From contig NZ_JACXYX010000009.1 of the NCBI RefSeq assembly GCF_014779655.1, positions 124,001 to 188,000 on the forward strand: a DNA stretch of 64,000 bases. Reading direction: 5' to 3'. This stretch comes from Nocardioides ganghwensis. Its GTDB lineage: Bacteria; Actinomycetota; Actinomycetes; Propionibacteriales; Nocardioidaceae. Shown here piece by piece: positions 17,361 to 25,093 of this stretch (positions are counted from its first letter, which is position 1; the number at the start of each line of letters is the position of its first letter). A program made the position numbers and the translations under genes. The notes under the pieces were generated by a model. It did no database searches. It was not told where the DNA came from and saw nothing but the letters and a program-made list of their open reading frames with translations.

Positions 17361-17390
17361 GGCCACCTTCAAGGGTTGACTTTGGTGGCC
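17361..17390 (-). terminator. Hairpin after the HAD phosphatase gene
   Basis: GGCCACC (17361-17367) and GGTGGCC (17384-17390) form a 7-bp stem with a 16-base loop, just downstream of the minus-strand stop at 17406. The surrounding gap 17203-17360 holds nothing I recognise. Confidence 0.35.
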
Positions 17391-17405
17391 GTCGATGGGT
17401 CCCGC

Positions 17406-18203
17406 TCAGGCGTCGGTGATCCGCCTGCGACGGTTGGCCCACAGGACCCCGCCGGCAGCCATGGCCCCTCCGACTGCAAGGGCGGCGAGCGTCGGCCTGG
17501 TGGCCGGCACCAGCAGCCGGCGACGCAGGGCGACCGGTCGTACGAACAGCAGGACCGGCCAGCCGCGGGTACCCGCGATGCGGCGCAGCTCCCTGTCCGG
17601 GTTCACCGCGAACGGGTGTCCGACGACCTCCAGCATGTGCACGTCGGTGACCGAGTCGCTGTAGGCGTAGCAGGCGTCGAGGTCGTAGCCGACGGTCTCG
17701 GCCAGGTGCTGGATGGCGCGCGCCTTCTCCTCGGCGTAGGCGTAGTAGTCGATGGTGCCGGTGTACTTCCCGTCGACGATCTCCATCCGCGTCGCGATGA
17801 CCCGGTCCGCGCCGAGCAGCTGCCCGATCGGCTCGACGACCTCGGCACCTGAGGCGGAGACGATGACGATGTCCCGGCCGGCGGCGCGGTGCTCCTCGAT
17901 CAGGGTGACCGCCTCGTCGTAGACCAGCGGCTCCACGATGTTGTCGATGGTCTCGTGGACGATCTCGCGCACCGTCGCCACGTCCCAGCCGGCGCACAGC
18001 TGCGACATGAACTCGCGCATCTTGTCCATCTGGTCGTGGTCGGCGCCGCCGGTGAAGAACATGAACTGGGCGTACGCCGAGCGCAGCATCGCGCGCCTCG
18101 AGATGAGCCCGCCCGCCTGGAACTCGCGGCTGAAGGCCAACGTGCTCGACTTGGCGATGATCGTCTTGTCGAGGTCGAAGAAGGCCGCTGTCGGGCGGGT
18201 CAT
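17406..18203 (-). CDS. HAD-IB family phosphatase
   Basis: 265 residues from ATG 18203. Motif I AFFDLDKTII with nucleophile Asp, motif II IVSASG, and motif III/IV YAYSDSVTDVHML: the subclass IB hydrolase pattern related to phosphoserine phosphatase. A C-terminal tail with a hydrophobic stretch (TLAALAVGGAMAAGGVLWA) and RRRR suggests membrane anchoring. The same gene flanks the Ssd/Tad locus in mycobacteria and streptomycetes. Substrate unknown. Confidence 0.88.
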   Translation of the reverse strand: MTRPTAAFFDLDKTIIAKSSTLAFSREFQAGGLISRRAMLRSAYAQFMFFTGGADHDQMDKMREFMSQLCAGWDVATVREIVHETIDNIVEPLVYDEAVTLIEEHRAAGRDIVIVSASGAEVVEPIGQLLGADRVIATRMEIVDGKYTGTIDYYAYAEEKARAIQHLAETVGYDLDACYAYSDSVTDVHMLEVVGHPFAVNPDRELRRIAGTRGWPVLLFVRPVALRRRLLVPATRPTLAALAVGGAMAAGGVLWANRRRRITDA

Positions 18204-18248
18204 GCCGCCATCGTAGGGGCCGTACGACCGCGATCGTGGGCCATCAGC

Positions 18249-18284
18249 CGTCCACAGGCGCCCGCGCCCGGCGCTCCTCCACAG
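18249..18284 (+). promoter_or_regulatory. Two-part motif upstream of ssd (copy A)
   Basis: CGTCCACAGGC, then 15 bases, then TCCTCCACAG. The identical two-part sequence with exactly the same spacing lies upstream of the flp pilin gene (30959-30994). It holds two TCCACAG direct repeats 27 bases apart. Candidate binding site for a regulator shared by the Tad operon parts. Confidence 0.5.
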
Positions 18285-18336
18285 GCCCGGGGCGTCGGCG
18301 CTGACCGGCGTCGGTGCCGACGCGGACGCTCGTCGC

Positions 18337-19350
18337 ATGCCCGTCCTGCTGATCACCCGCTCCCCGTCCGTCCACGAGTCCGTCATCCCGCTCTGCGCGG
18401 CGGCGGGCATCGGCGCCGACGTCTGCGCCGACCCCGGCCTGTCGCTCGCGGCGTGGCGGGAGGCCGACCTGGTCCTGGTGGGGTCCGACCTCGCAGAGAC
18501 CGTCGCCGCGCTCGCGCCCACGAGACGGCCCGGGGTCCACGTGGTGGGGATGCCGCCCGACGACGCCGCCTTCCGCCACGCCGTGACGCTGGGCGCCGAC
18601 TCGGTGGTCGGGCTGCCCGACGGGACGCCGTGGTTGTCCGACGTGCTCGCCGACGTGGGCGAGCGGGGCTCCCCGGGCCGCCTCGTGGGGGTCGTCGGCG
18701 GCACGGGCGGTGCCGGCGCGACCACCCTCGCGTGCGCGCTCGCGCAGTGGCACGCGCGACGAGCGCCGACGCTGCTGGTGGACGGCGATCCGCTGGGGCC
18801 GGGCGTCGACCGGCTGCTCGGGATGGAGGACGTGCCCGGGGTGCGGTGGGAGGCGCTCGCCGAGACGTCGGGGCGGCTGGGTGCCGGGGCGCTGCGGGAG
18901 GGTGTTCCCCGGCGCGACCACCTCGGCGTCCTCACCTGGTCGGGCCTGCGGCGGCGGCTCGACGTGCCGACTGCCCGCAGGATCCTGCCCGCTGCCGTGC
19001 GGGGGCACGGCCTCGTCGTGGTCGACCTCGCCCGACAGGGCGGCGCCGACCTCGCCGAGCTGGCCGACCGCTGCGACGACCTCCTGGTGGTCACCCCGGC
19101 CACGGTGCCCGGTCTGGCGGCCACTGCCCGCCTGGTCGCCGGCCTCGGCCGAACCGGTCGGGCGGGACTGGTGGTCCGCCCCGGCGGTCTCGGCGACGCC
19201 GACGCCGAGCGCGTGACGGGCCTGCCGGTCGTCGCCGCGGTCGCCGACCAGCGCGGCCTCGCCGCCGCGGTCGACCGCGGCCTCGGGCCCCTGGCCGGGC
19301 GGGGCCCGCTCGCCAGGGCGGCCCGCGACCTCCTGGCGGAGGCGGCATGA
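18337..19350 (+). CDS. ssd: Ssd / TadZ-CpaE-like protein (MinD/ParA superfamily)
   Basis: 337 residues. A receiver-like N-terminal domain lacking phosphorylation residues (about 1-110) is followed by a MinD-type ATPase domain with P-loop GGTGGAGATT at 121-130. This lacks the canonical Lys of GKT, as reported for Ssd/Rv3660c relatives. TLLVDGDPLGPGVDRLLGME is the switch region. In Tad loci the TadZ/CpaE protein positions the secretion machine at the membrane; in mycobacteria Ssd affects septum placement. First gene of the pilus operon, overlapping tadA through ATGA. Confidence 0.88.
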   Translation: MPVLLITRSPSVHESVIPLCAAAGIGADVCADPGLSLAAWREADLVLVGSDLAETVAALAPTRRPGVHVVGMPPDDAAFRHAVTLGADSVVGLPDGTPWLSDVLADVGERGSPGRLVGVVGGTGGAGATTLACALAQWHARRAPTLLVDGDPLGPGVDRLLGMEDVPGVRWEALAETSGRLGAGALREGVPRRDHLGVLTWSGLRRRLDVPTARRILPAAVRGHGLVVVDLARQGGADLAELADRCDDLLVVTPATVPGLAATARLVAGLGRTGRAGLVVRPGGLGDADAERVTGLPVVAAVADQRGLAAAVDRGLGPLAGRGPLARAARDLLAEAA

Positions 19351-20000
19351 GCGCCCCGACCTCCACCGCGTCCGTCCCCGCGCCCACCCCCGTCCCGATG
19401 GCGGTGCTCGACGACGTGCGCCGCCGCCTGTCCGGCTCCGCGGGCGAGCTGACCCCGCACCGGGTGGCGGAGGCGCTGCGGGCGTCGGGGTCCCCGGTCG
19501 GCGACGCGACCGTGCTCGCGGTCCACGACCTGCTCCGGCGCGACGTGCTCGGTGCCGGCCCGCTGGAGGACCTGCTCCGGCTCCCCGACGTCACCGACGT
19601 GCTGGTCAACGGCCCCGACGAGGTCTGGATCGATCGCGGCGTCGGCCTCGAGCGGGTCTCGGTGACCTTCCCCGACGACGCCTCCGTACGCCGCCTCGCG
19701 CAGCGGCTGGCCGCCTCCGCCGGGCGACGGCTCGACGACGCCACCCCGCACGCCGACGTACGCCTCCCCGACGGCACGCGGTTCCACGCCGTGCTGGCGC
19801 CCGTGGCCCGCTCCGGCACCGTGCTGTCGCTGCGGGTGCCGCGGGGCCGGGTGTGGACGCTCCCCGAGCTGGTGGCCGCGGGCGCGGTGCCACCGGACGG
19901 CGCCTTCCTGCTGGAGGAGGTCGTCGACTCGCGCTGTGCGTTCCTCGTCACCGGCGGCACCGGCACGGGCAAGACGAGGGTTGTTTCACGACGTATTTAG
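19347..20000 (+). pseudogene. tadA: TadA/CpaF pilus ATPase, N-terminal part, split by the element
   Basis: Residues 1-209 of the Flp/Tad assembly ATPase (VLAVHDLLRRDVLGAGPLEDLL, DVTDVLVNGPDEVWIDR, GTVLSLRVPRGRVWTLPEL) up to the Walker A motif GGTGTGKT. After the Walker A lysine codon (19971-19973) the frame enters the integrated element and ends at TAG 20000, giving TRVVSRRI. Walker B, the catalytic boxes and about 189 residues lie 9 kb away at 29017-29589. As it stands the product cannot bind and hydrolyse ATP normally, so the pilus is predicted to be off while the element is integrated. Confidence 0.95.
19950..19995. other. attL: left element/tadA junction
   Basis: Host tadA sequence changes to element sequence at AAGAC (19971-19975). 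On the element side 19974-19995 is the right arm of a symmetric attP: ACGA, GGTT (19979-19982) and GACGTA (19990-19995) mirror bases at the right junction at identical distances from the central AA. The integrase begins 45 bases inside. Confidence 0.85.
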
Positions 20001-20016
20001 AGCGCACAATTGAAGG

Positions 20017-21522
20017 ATGACCAGTCGACCCCGCAACGCGATCGTCCTCGCGCGAATCTCGGACGCCCGTGGTGACGGTCGATCCGTGTCTGACCAGGTC
20101 CGCGACGCCCGCGAGCTCGCCGACCGACTTCGCTGGGGCATTGGCCCTGACGACACCCACGTCCTGCGCGAGCCCGACACGAGCGCGTTCAAGCGGCGCA
20201 AGGTCAACGTCCCAGGCAAGACGCATCCCGAATGGCGTGTCGTCCGACCCGAGTTCAGGCGCGCCCTCGACATGCTTGTCAGTGGGCAGGCCGACGGCTT
20301 GATCGCGTACGACCTCGATCGAGCGTGCCGCGATCCTCGCGACCTCGAGGACCTGATCGATCTCGTCGAACATGCCTGTGCGGGACTGCCCGTCGAATCC
20401 GTCACCGGCTCACTACGACTCTCCACCGACGCCGACGTGACGATGGCACGTGTGATGGTCGCCATCGCCAACAAGGCCAGCCGAGACACCGGCCGACGCG
20501 TGGCGCGTGCTGCCCGGACCCGTGCGGAGAACGGAGGGCACCACGGAGGCACCCGAGCATTCGGCTATGAGAACGACGGCATGACGGTGCGAGAGGATGA
20601 GGCGAGCGAGATTCGCCGACTCGCAGCGGCGCTAGCGGCAGGAAAGTCGCTGCGCGCCCTGATCGTCGATCTCCGCGAACGAGAGGTTCCGACGGTCAGA
20701 GGCGGCGCGTGGCAGAGCAAGGTCCTCCGAGACATCCTCATGAACCCGAGGGTGGCGGGACTGGCCGTTCATCGAGGCGAGATCGTCGGGAAGGGCCGCT
20801 GGCCGGCAATCCTCGACGAGGACACCTGGCGTGCCGTGGCTGCTCTGCTGAGCGACCCCAGCCGCCGCACAACACCCGGTAACGCACCGCGCTGGCTGGG
20901 ATCCGGTATCTACGCGTGCGGCACGTGCGGCGACACCCTCTACTGCTCCGGTCGAGGCGGGGGAGGGAAGGACCGCCGACCCGCCTACCGCTGTCGGAGC
21001 CACCACACCGGGCCGTCTCACGTGACCGCCGATGCGCGCGCCCTCGACCGCCACGTCATCGGCGAGCTGCTCGACCGCCTCTCGGACCCGGCAGCTCTAC
21101 AGGTGCTCAACTCTCGCCACGACCCGCACGGTGAACGCGCCGCCGAGGAGGACCTCGCCAGCGCAATCGCGAAGGACGAGACGCGCATCCGCCAGTTGCG
21201 TGCCGCGCTGGCCGACCCCGACGCCGAAGACATCGACGATCTTCGGGCTGCGATCGCTACCCTCAAGGAACGCATCGCGGACCGCGAGGCACGGCTCGCC
21301 GCGGTCGCGGCGCGTCCCACGCCGTTGCGCGAGTTCACTGGCGGTCAGGACGCCGCTGAAGTCTGGACGAGCCTCGACCTCGCACGCCAGCGCGACATCC
21401 TGCGGCTGCTGGCTCGCGTCACGGTCAAGCCGTCCGGGCCGGGACGGCTGCCGAACAGCCTGAGGCTCCCGGATGGGACTTACCGCATCCCGCCGGAACG
21501 CGTGAGAGTCGAGCCGCTGTAG
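20017..21522 (+). CDS. int: Large serine integrase
   Basis: 501 residues. N-terminal resolvase domain with catalytic Ser15 in VLARISDARGDGRSVSDQ and the YDLDRACRDPRDLEDLI helix. Recombinase domain about 165-290 (TRAFGYENDGMTVREDEASEIRRLAA). Zinc-ribbon domain from Cys301-x2-Cys304 (CGTCGDTLYC...CRSHH). Then a coiled-coil stretch (EDLASAIAKDETRIRQLRAAL...TLKERIADREARLAA) typical of phiC31/Bxb1-type integrases, where it mediates synapsis and is masked by the directionality factor. It sits 45 bases from attL, the usual place. It catalyses attP x attB integration and, with a directionality factor, excision. Confidence 0.95.
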   Translation: MTSRPRNAIVLARISDARGDGRSVSDQVRDARELADRLRWGIGPDDTHVLREPDTSAFKRRKVNVPGKTHPEWRVVRPEFRRALDMLVSGQADGLIAYDLDRACRDPRDLEDLIDLVEHACAGLPVESVTGSLRLSTDADVTMARVMVAIANKASRDTGRRVARAARTRAENGGHHGGTRAFGYENDGMTVREDEASEIRRLAAALAAGKSLRALIVDLREREVPTVRGGAWQSKVLRDILMNPRVAGLAVHRGEIVGKGRWPAILDEDTWRAVAALLSDPSRRTTPGNAPRWLGSGIYACGTCGDTLYCSGRGGGGKDRRPAYRCRSHHTGPSHVTADARALDRHVIGELLDRLSDPAALQVLNSRHDPHGERAAEEDLASAIAKDETRIRQLRAALADPDAEDIDDLRAAIATLKERIADREARLAAVAARPTPLREFTGGQDAAEVWTSLDLARQRDILRLLARVTVKPSGPGRLPNSLRLPDGTYRIPPERVRVEPL

Positions 21523-21631
21523 ACCCTGTCAATAGGTTGACGGCGCGAATTTCAGCGTCATGGTGTCCCCCCGCGTTGCAGGGCGTTCCGTGACCCGATG
21601 AGGGCCGAAAACCGGGGTGACACTGTGATCC

Positions 21632-21850
21632 GTGACCAGCGTCCCTCGAGCTGACGCCCGGCGTCGAAGCCCAGCTCCAGCGCTGGTCACGCACGCCCGC
21701 TCGGCCTCCGTCGGGCGTCAGTCCTTCACCGTCGAGGAACTTCGTGCCGCGCGAGACGAGGCGCGCGCCCGACGAAACTCGCCGCCGCCTCTATCTACGT
21801 CTCAACTGGCAAGGCTCTCGTCGATCGTCGCTAGCAACGGGAGCGGGTGA
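21632..21850 (+). CDS. Small basic hypothetical protein
   Basis: 72 residues from GTG 21632. Arg/Ala-rich: FTVEELRAARDEARARRNSPPPLSTSQLARLSSIVA. Composition and the PPLSTSQLARLSSI ending recall small proteins that follow the integrase in actinobacterial integrative elements. It could be a directionality factor or a regulator; in phiRv1 the factor gene lies close to the integrase. No recognisable HTH. The 109 bases before it contain TTGACG (21537-21542), a possible -35 box without a good -10. Confidence 0.5.
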   Translation: MTSVPRADARRRSPAPALVTHARSASVGRQSFTVEELRAARDEARARRNSPPPLSTSQLARLSSIVASNGSG

Positions 21851-21938
21851 TCAAGATGGGGCGCGCACACGATCCACACCAGCCGTCGCCGTCCACCGCG
21901 CCCCGGGCGGTGACGGCTGGCGTGCCTGTAGAAGAGTC

Positions 21939-22286
21939 ATGACCTGGGCCAAACTCTCCGACGACTTCGGCGACGCTTGCGCCGACCTTTCGGACGCCGC
22001 GTTCCGTACCCACGTCGAGGGCCTGCTGTGGGCGATGCGTCGCGAGACCGGCGGGGATCTCTCGCCACGCGACATCCGCCGGTTCGTCGAGACTGCTGAC
22101 CCCGCCTCGGCGATTGCCGAACTGGTTGCGGCCGGGTTCTGGCAGGAGACCCAGACGGGCTGGCGCATCACCCACGCGATGGGCGATCAGCCGACGCCGG
22201 ACGAGATCAGGGCACGCAAGGCGCAGGCTGCCGCGCGATCGAAGGCCTACCGGGCCCGCCGCATAAGCAACGGCCGTAACGCATGA
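21939..22286 (+). CDS. Replication-initiator-like winged-helix protein
   Basis: 115 residues from ATG 21939. The opening MTWAKLSDDFGDACADLSDAAFRTHVEGLLWAMR is the pattern of the N-terminal winged-helix domain of actinophage/ICE replication initiators and replisome organisers (typically MTWxKLDDxFxDHPKxxxLSDAAFRLH). A winged-helix segment RDIRRFVETADPASAIAELVAAGFWQE and a basic tail (RARKAQAAARSKAYRARR) follow. It is short for an initiator and has no helicase or primase domain, so it presumably recruits host replication proteins. It overlaps the next gene and the iteron-like array lies at its 3' end. Confidence 0.65.
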   Translation: MTWAKLSDDFGDACADLSDAAFRTHVEGLLWAMRRETGGDLSPRDIRRFVETADPASAIAELVAAGFWQETQTGWRITHAMGDQPTPDEIRARKAQAAARSKAYRARRISNGRNA

Positions 22287-22645
22287 CGTCGCGCATTACG
22301 CCACGCGTCACGTCACGCGTCACGTCTCGCATCACGTCACGTCGCGCGTCACAGGACCCCGTCCCGTCCCGTCCCGCCCCGTACCCGGTCTTATCTGGGC
22401 TTCTGGCACTGCCCGCCCGCAAGGCCCAAACGCGCACGCGCGCCTGCGACGGCTGGCAGCCGCACGATGAGTCGTGCCGCGTCTGCCGCGCGAGCGAACG
22501 CGAGTGCGACGCGCGCCGAGAACGCCTCGGACTGCCGTGCTGCCAACTGTGTGAGCACGACGAGGACCCCCGGGGGAGGGGCACCGGTTGCATCGGCGCA
22601 ACAGCGGCCCAGCCTGCGTCGGGCGGCATTCCCGGTGACAAGTAA
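22283..22645 (+). CDS. Cys-rich hypothetical protein overlapping iteron-like array
   Basis: 120 residues, ATGA overlap with the preceding gene. The N-terminus is a TSRI-TPRV-TSRV-TSRI-TSRR repeat encoded by the 12-bp DNA repeats. The middle is Pro/Ser-rich. The C-terminal half has Cys clusters (CDGWQPHDESCRVCRASERECD, CCQLCEHDED) that look able to bind zinc. No known family. The 5' part may be translated only because 12-bp DNA repeats keep an open frame; the true protein could begin later. Confidence 0.5.
   Translation: MTSRITPRVTSRVTSRITSRRASQDPVPSRPAPYPVLSGLLALPARKAQTRTRACDGWQPHDESCRVCRASERECDARRERLGLPCCQLCEHDEDPRGRGTGCIGATAAQPASGGIPGDK
22286..22350. repeat. 12-bp iteron-like array, candidate element replication origin
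   Basis: Five 12-bp units at 22286-22297, 22298-22309, 22310-22321, 22322-22333 and, after a 5-base half unit ACGTC, 22339-22350. Consensus is ACGTC(A/G/T)CGC(A/G)T(C/T), with only one or two differences per unit. It lies directly after the replication-initiator-like gene, as origins do in satellites such as SaPIs. A run of CCCGT repeats follows (about 22361-22385). Confidence 0.6.
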
Positions 22646-22694
22646 CCCGACCGGGATCCGGAATTCGCATTTTTCTGATTGGGAGGAACGCTCG

Positions 22695-23018
22695 ATGACC
22701 AAGAAGAAGCCGCAGGACGGCGATGACCTCGCCGACCTGGCACACGTTCTGCCGCCCGTGCCGTCAACGAACGCGCCGCGTCGATTCGTGTCGACGGAGT
22801 CCGGGATCGCGGTCCTGCAGAGTGGCGGGACCGTCGAAGAGGCACTGGCAGCCGACGACGCGCAGGACGCTCGGTGGGCGGCGCGGCTCGCGGCCGAGGC
22901 GCAGGAGGCTGCCGACCGAGCGACGAGACGTCAGCTGGACATCGCGGAGCGGAGGATGCGTCTCGCTGACCGATTGCGGCGCCAACGGGCGCGCGAGCAG
23001 GGGCAGGGGTCGTCGTGA
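22695..23018 (+). CDS. Hypothetical protein with C-terminal basic helix
   Basis: 107 residues from ATG 22695, with the ribosome site GGGAGG 8 bases upstream. N-terminus KKKPQDGDDLADLAHVLPPVPST; C-terminal half is one long charged helix (DDAQDARWAARLAAEAQEAADRATRRQLDIAERRMRLADRLRRQRAREQ), likely a coiled coil. No family recognised. Its stop overlaps the next start (GTGA). Position before the capsid gene would fit an assembly helper, which is only a guess. Confidence 0.6.
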   Translation: MTKKKPQDGDDLADLAHVLPPVPSTNAPRRFVSTESGIAVLQSGGTVEEALAADDAQDARWAARLAAEAQEAADRATRRQLDIAERRMRLADRLRRQRAREQGQGSS

Positions 23019-23149
23019 TTACGTCGCCAGACGCCGCCAGCCTCGATCTGATGGGCTTTCAAGGCGCCCCATGTGTGATCGGGCGGGCGGACTTGCCGCG
23101 TCAATTCAGCGACAAGCCGCGCTTGTCGCGCGACGGGAGCGCAGGATGA
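23015..23149 (+). CDS. Very small hypothetical protein (44 aa)
   Basis: GTG 23015 overlaps the stop of the preceding gene (GTGA), and the stop TGA 23147-23149 overlaps the next ATG (ATGA). Such exact overlaps on both sides support translation, at least as a coupling leader. Product ITSPDAASLDLMGFQGAPCVIGRADLPRQ... has no recognisable motif. Confidence 0.4.
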   Translation: MITSPDAASLDLMGFQGAPCVIGRADLPRQFSDKPRLSRDGSAG

Positions 23150-23589
23150 TCCCGCCAGCCCTGCTCGACGATCTGGCCGAACGCTTGGCCGCGTGCCACG
23201 GGATCGACCTTCTGGCTCTCAAAGCCATGTTCGAGCGCATCGCAGATCGTTGCGAGCTGCCCCAACGTCGGCTCGCGCTGGCGATGGCTACTGCATGCGA
23301 GCACGAGTGGAACAGATGGATGAACGGGCAGGCATACCGCCTCGACGGCGTCGTCGAGGCCATCGAGGCGCTGCCGGACTCAGACCTCCACGAGGCGATG
23401 GAGGCGCACCAGCGGCTGTTCCACGACGACGGACGACTCGACGAGCGACGCCACCGGATGTATGCCTGCTTGGGGCAGATGCTGCGCTACGAAGCGAGCG
23501 AGCGACGACGAACGTATCGGGCTCTCGACCGCGACGCCGCGAGCGACCGGGTGACGGGCTGGTGGGGCGATGTCCCAGGTGAGGCGTAG
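23146..23589 (+). CDS. Hypothetical helical protein
   Basis: 147 residues from ATG 23146, with GGAGCGCAGG upstream as ribosome site. Predicted mostly helical (IPPALLDDLAERLAACHGIDLLALKAMFERIADRCELP...). Contains a His/Arg-rich acidic-basic middle (ALPDSDLHEAMEAHQRLFHDDGRLDERRHRMYACLGQML) and ends WWGDVPGEA. No HNH, terminase or portal motif. Last gene before the capsid module. Confidence 0.6.
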   Translation: MIPPALLDDLAERLAACHGIDLLALKAMFERIADRCELPQRRLALAMATACEHEWNRWMNGQAYRLDGVVEAIEALPDSDLHEAMEAHQRLFHDDGRLDERRHRMYACLGQMLRYEASERRRTYRALDRDAASDRVTGWWGDVPGEA

Positions 23590-23854
23590 GGTTTGAGATG
23601 TCGGTGACGAGCCGATGGCGCGACCACGGGTGACGAGCCCGCAGCGAGCGTCCCGCGTGACGAGCGCGGAATGGACTCCGGCAGGAGTCGAACTGCAGGG
23701 AACTCCCAGGCCCTGCTGGGCCGTGGCGACGAGCCGCGACGAGACCGCCGACGAGGCGGATCACGGGCACAGCGGACGACGACTCCGCATGTGGTGTCTC
23801 CGACGACGAGGCGCAGGTTGATTCGTCCCTGCCACCACGAAGGAGTTCAGACCC
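23590..23854 (+). other. Gap before the capsid gene
   Basis: 265 bases with no well supported gene. A weak frame at 23615-23821 encodes an Arg-rich 68-residue product without motifs. The right end carries the ribosome site GAAGGAG for the capsid gene, 9 bases before its GTG. It may hold the promoter for the capsid-protease pair, but no clear -35/-10 is visible. Confidence 0.4.
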
Positions 23855-25093
23855 GTGGCAACCATTCGAGAGCTGCAGCAGAAGGCAGCTCAGCACACCG
23901 CTCAGGCTCGCGCGATCAACGACGAGTTCGAGGGCAAGACGATGCCCGCCGAGGCTGCCCACCAGATGGAGCAGCACCTGAAGGCGGCTTCCGACTACCG
24001 GCAGCGCGCTCAGCGTGAGGCGTTGCTCGTCGAGACCGAGGACTGGCTCAGCGAGCCCGACTACAAGCACGACATGAGCAACGGCGCGACCGGCGACGAT
24101 CCGACGTACCGCTCCGAGAAGGGTTATACGCCCGGCTCGCCGAGCCACGACGACGGTTCGGTGCTTTCGCCGCAGTCCAAGGCGTTCCTGGACTTCGTGC
24201 GCACCGGCACGATCGCCCCGGAGCACAAGGCAGACCTGGTCGAGAACGCGACCGGGCAGAACCTCGTCCCGACTGACTTCGCGGGCACGATTCTCAAAGC
24301 GCTCGCGAAGGAGGCGGTGTTCCGTCGGATCGCGTTCGTGCGACCGACGACGAAGAACAAGGTCGACGTCGGCTCCGTGGCTGTCGGTACGCCGGCTTGG
24401 GGGAAGCTCGAGACCGGTGCCACTCCGCCCGACGGGCTGGCCGCGACCCCCGCTGCCAAGGACACCATCGAGGTCCACGACCTGACCTGCCTGGCCAAGA
24501 TCGGTCGCGACGAGCTGGAGGACTCCGACGAGAACCTCGCCGAGATCGTCCGCAATGCACTGGCGCTTGCGTTCGCAGAGATCGAGGACAACGCGTTCGC
24601 AAACGGCTCGGGAACCGGTCAACCGTGGGCGGCGCACCACAACGTCACGCAGAACGTCACCGCTGCCGTGAACGCGGTCGTCACCGCCGACGACCTCAAG
24701 CGTCTGCCGTTCAAGGTCGCCTCGCGGTTCCGCCGCAACGGCGCTTACGTCATGCACGGCGCCGTGGAGGAGGCCGTGGCGCTCATCAAGGACGCGGACG
24801 GTCGCTACCTGCTGCAGCCGAACTCGGCGGCAGGTGAGCCTCCGACGCTGTTCGGGTACCCGGCCTACTCCTGTGACGGCCTTCCCGCGCCCACCACCAC
24901 CGGCACCGCGACCGATCCGTCCGCCCTGTTCGGCGACTTCCACGCCGGGTACATGGTCGCGGACCGACGACGTCTCACCGTGCAGCGGCTCGACGAGCTC
25001 TATGCCGCAGAAGGCAAGGTCGGGCTGCTGCTGACCCACCGCGTCGGTGGCGACGTCATCCGCCCGTCGGCGATCGCGAAGTACCTCGTCTGA
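23855..25093 (+). CDS. HK97-fold major capsid protein
   Basis: 412 residues from GTG 23855. N-terminal about 60 residues form a charged helical scaffold-like delta domain (ELQQKAAQHTAQARAINDEF...HLKAASDYRQRAQREALLVETEDW). After a linker, the capsid core begins near residue 105 (SKAFLDFVRTG; NLVPTDFAGTILKALAKEAVFRRIA; PAWGKLETGATPP; ARIGRDEL-like CLAKIGRDELEDSDENLAEIVRNALALAFAEIEDNAFANGSGTGQP; LFGYPAYSCDGLP; LFGDFHAGYMVADRRRLTVQRL). Normal length. Directly followed by its maturation protease with a TGATG overlap. Confidence 0.93.
   Translation: MATIRELQQKAAQHTAQARAINDEFEGKTMPAEAAHQMEQHLKAASDYRQRAQREALLVETEDWLSEPDYKHDMSNGATGDDPTYRSEKGYTPGSPSHDDGSVLSPQSKAFLDFVRTGTIAPEHKADLVENATGQNLVPTDFAGTILKALAKEAVFRRIAFVRPTTKNKVDVGSVAVGTPAWGKLETGATPPDGLAATPAAKDTIEVHDLTCLAKIGRDELEDSDENLAEIVRNALALAFAEIEDNAFANGSGTGQPWAAHHNVTQNVTAAVNAVVTADDLKRLPFKVASRFRRNGAYVMHGAVEEAVALIKDADGRYLLQPNSAAGEPPTLFGYPAYSCDGLPAPTTTGTATDPSALFGDFHAGYMVADRRRLTVQRLDELYAAEGKVGLLLTHRVGGDVIRPSAIAKYLV

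Noticed and set aside
17237-17419. 60-residue frame between the Fic-like and HAD genes
   Set aside because: Codon use unlike neighbours, no ribosome site, overlaps the HAD gene end.
23670-23710. tRNA T-arm-like sequence on the minus strand (CAGTTCGACTCCTGC)
   Set aside because: The T-stem is short by one base and no matching acceptor, D or anticodon arms follow; chance similarity.
23615-23821. 68-residue frame before the capsid gene
   Set aside because: Moderate third-position GC and no ribosome site or motif; kept only as a note in the gap entry.
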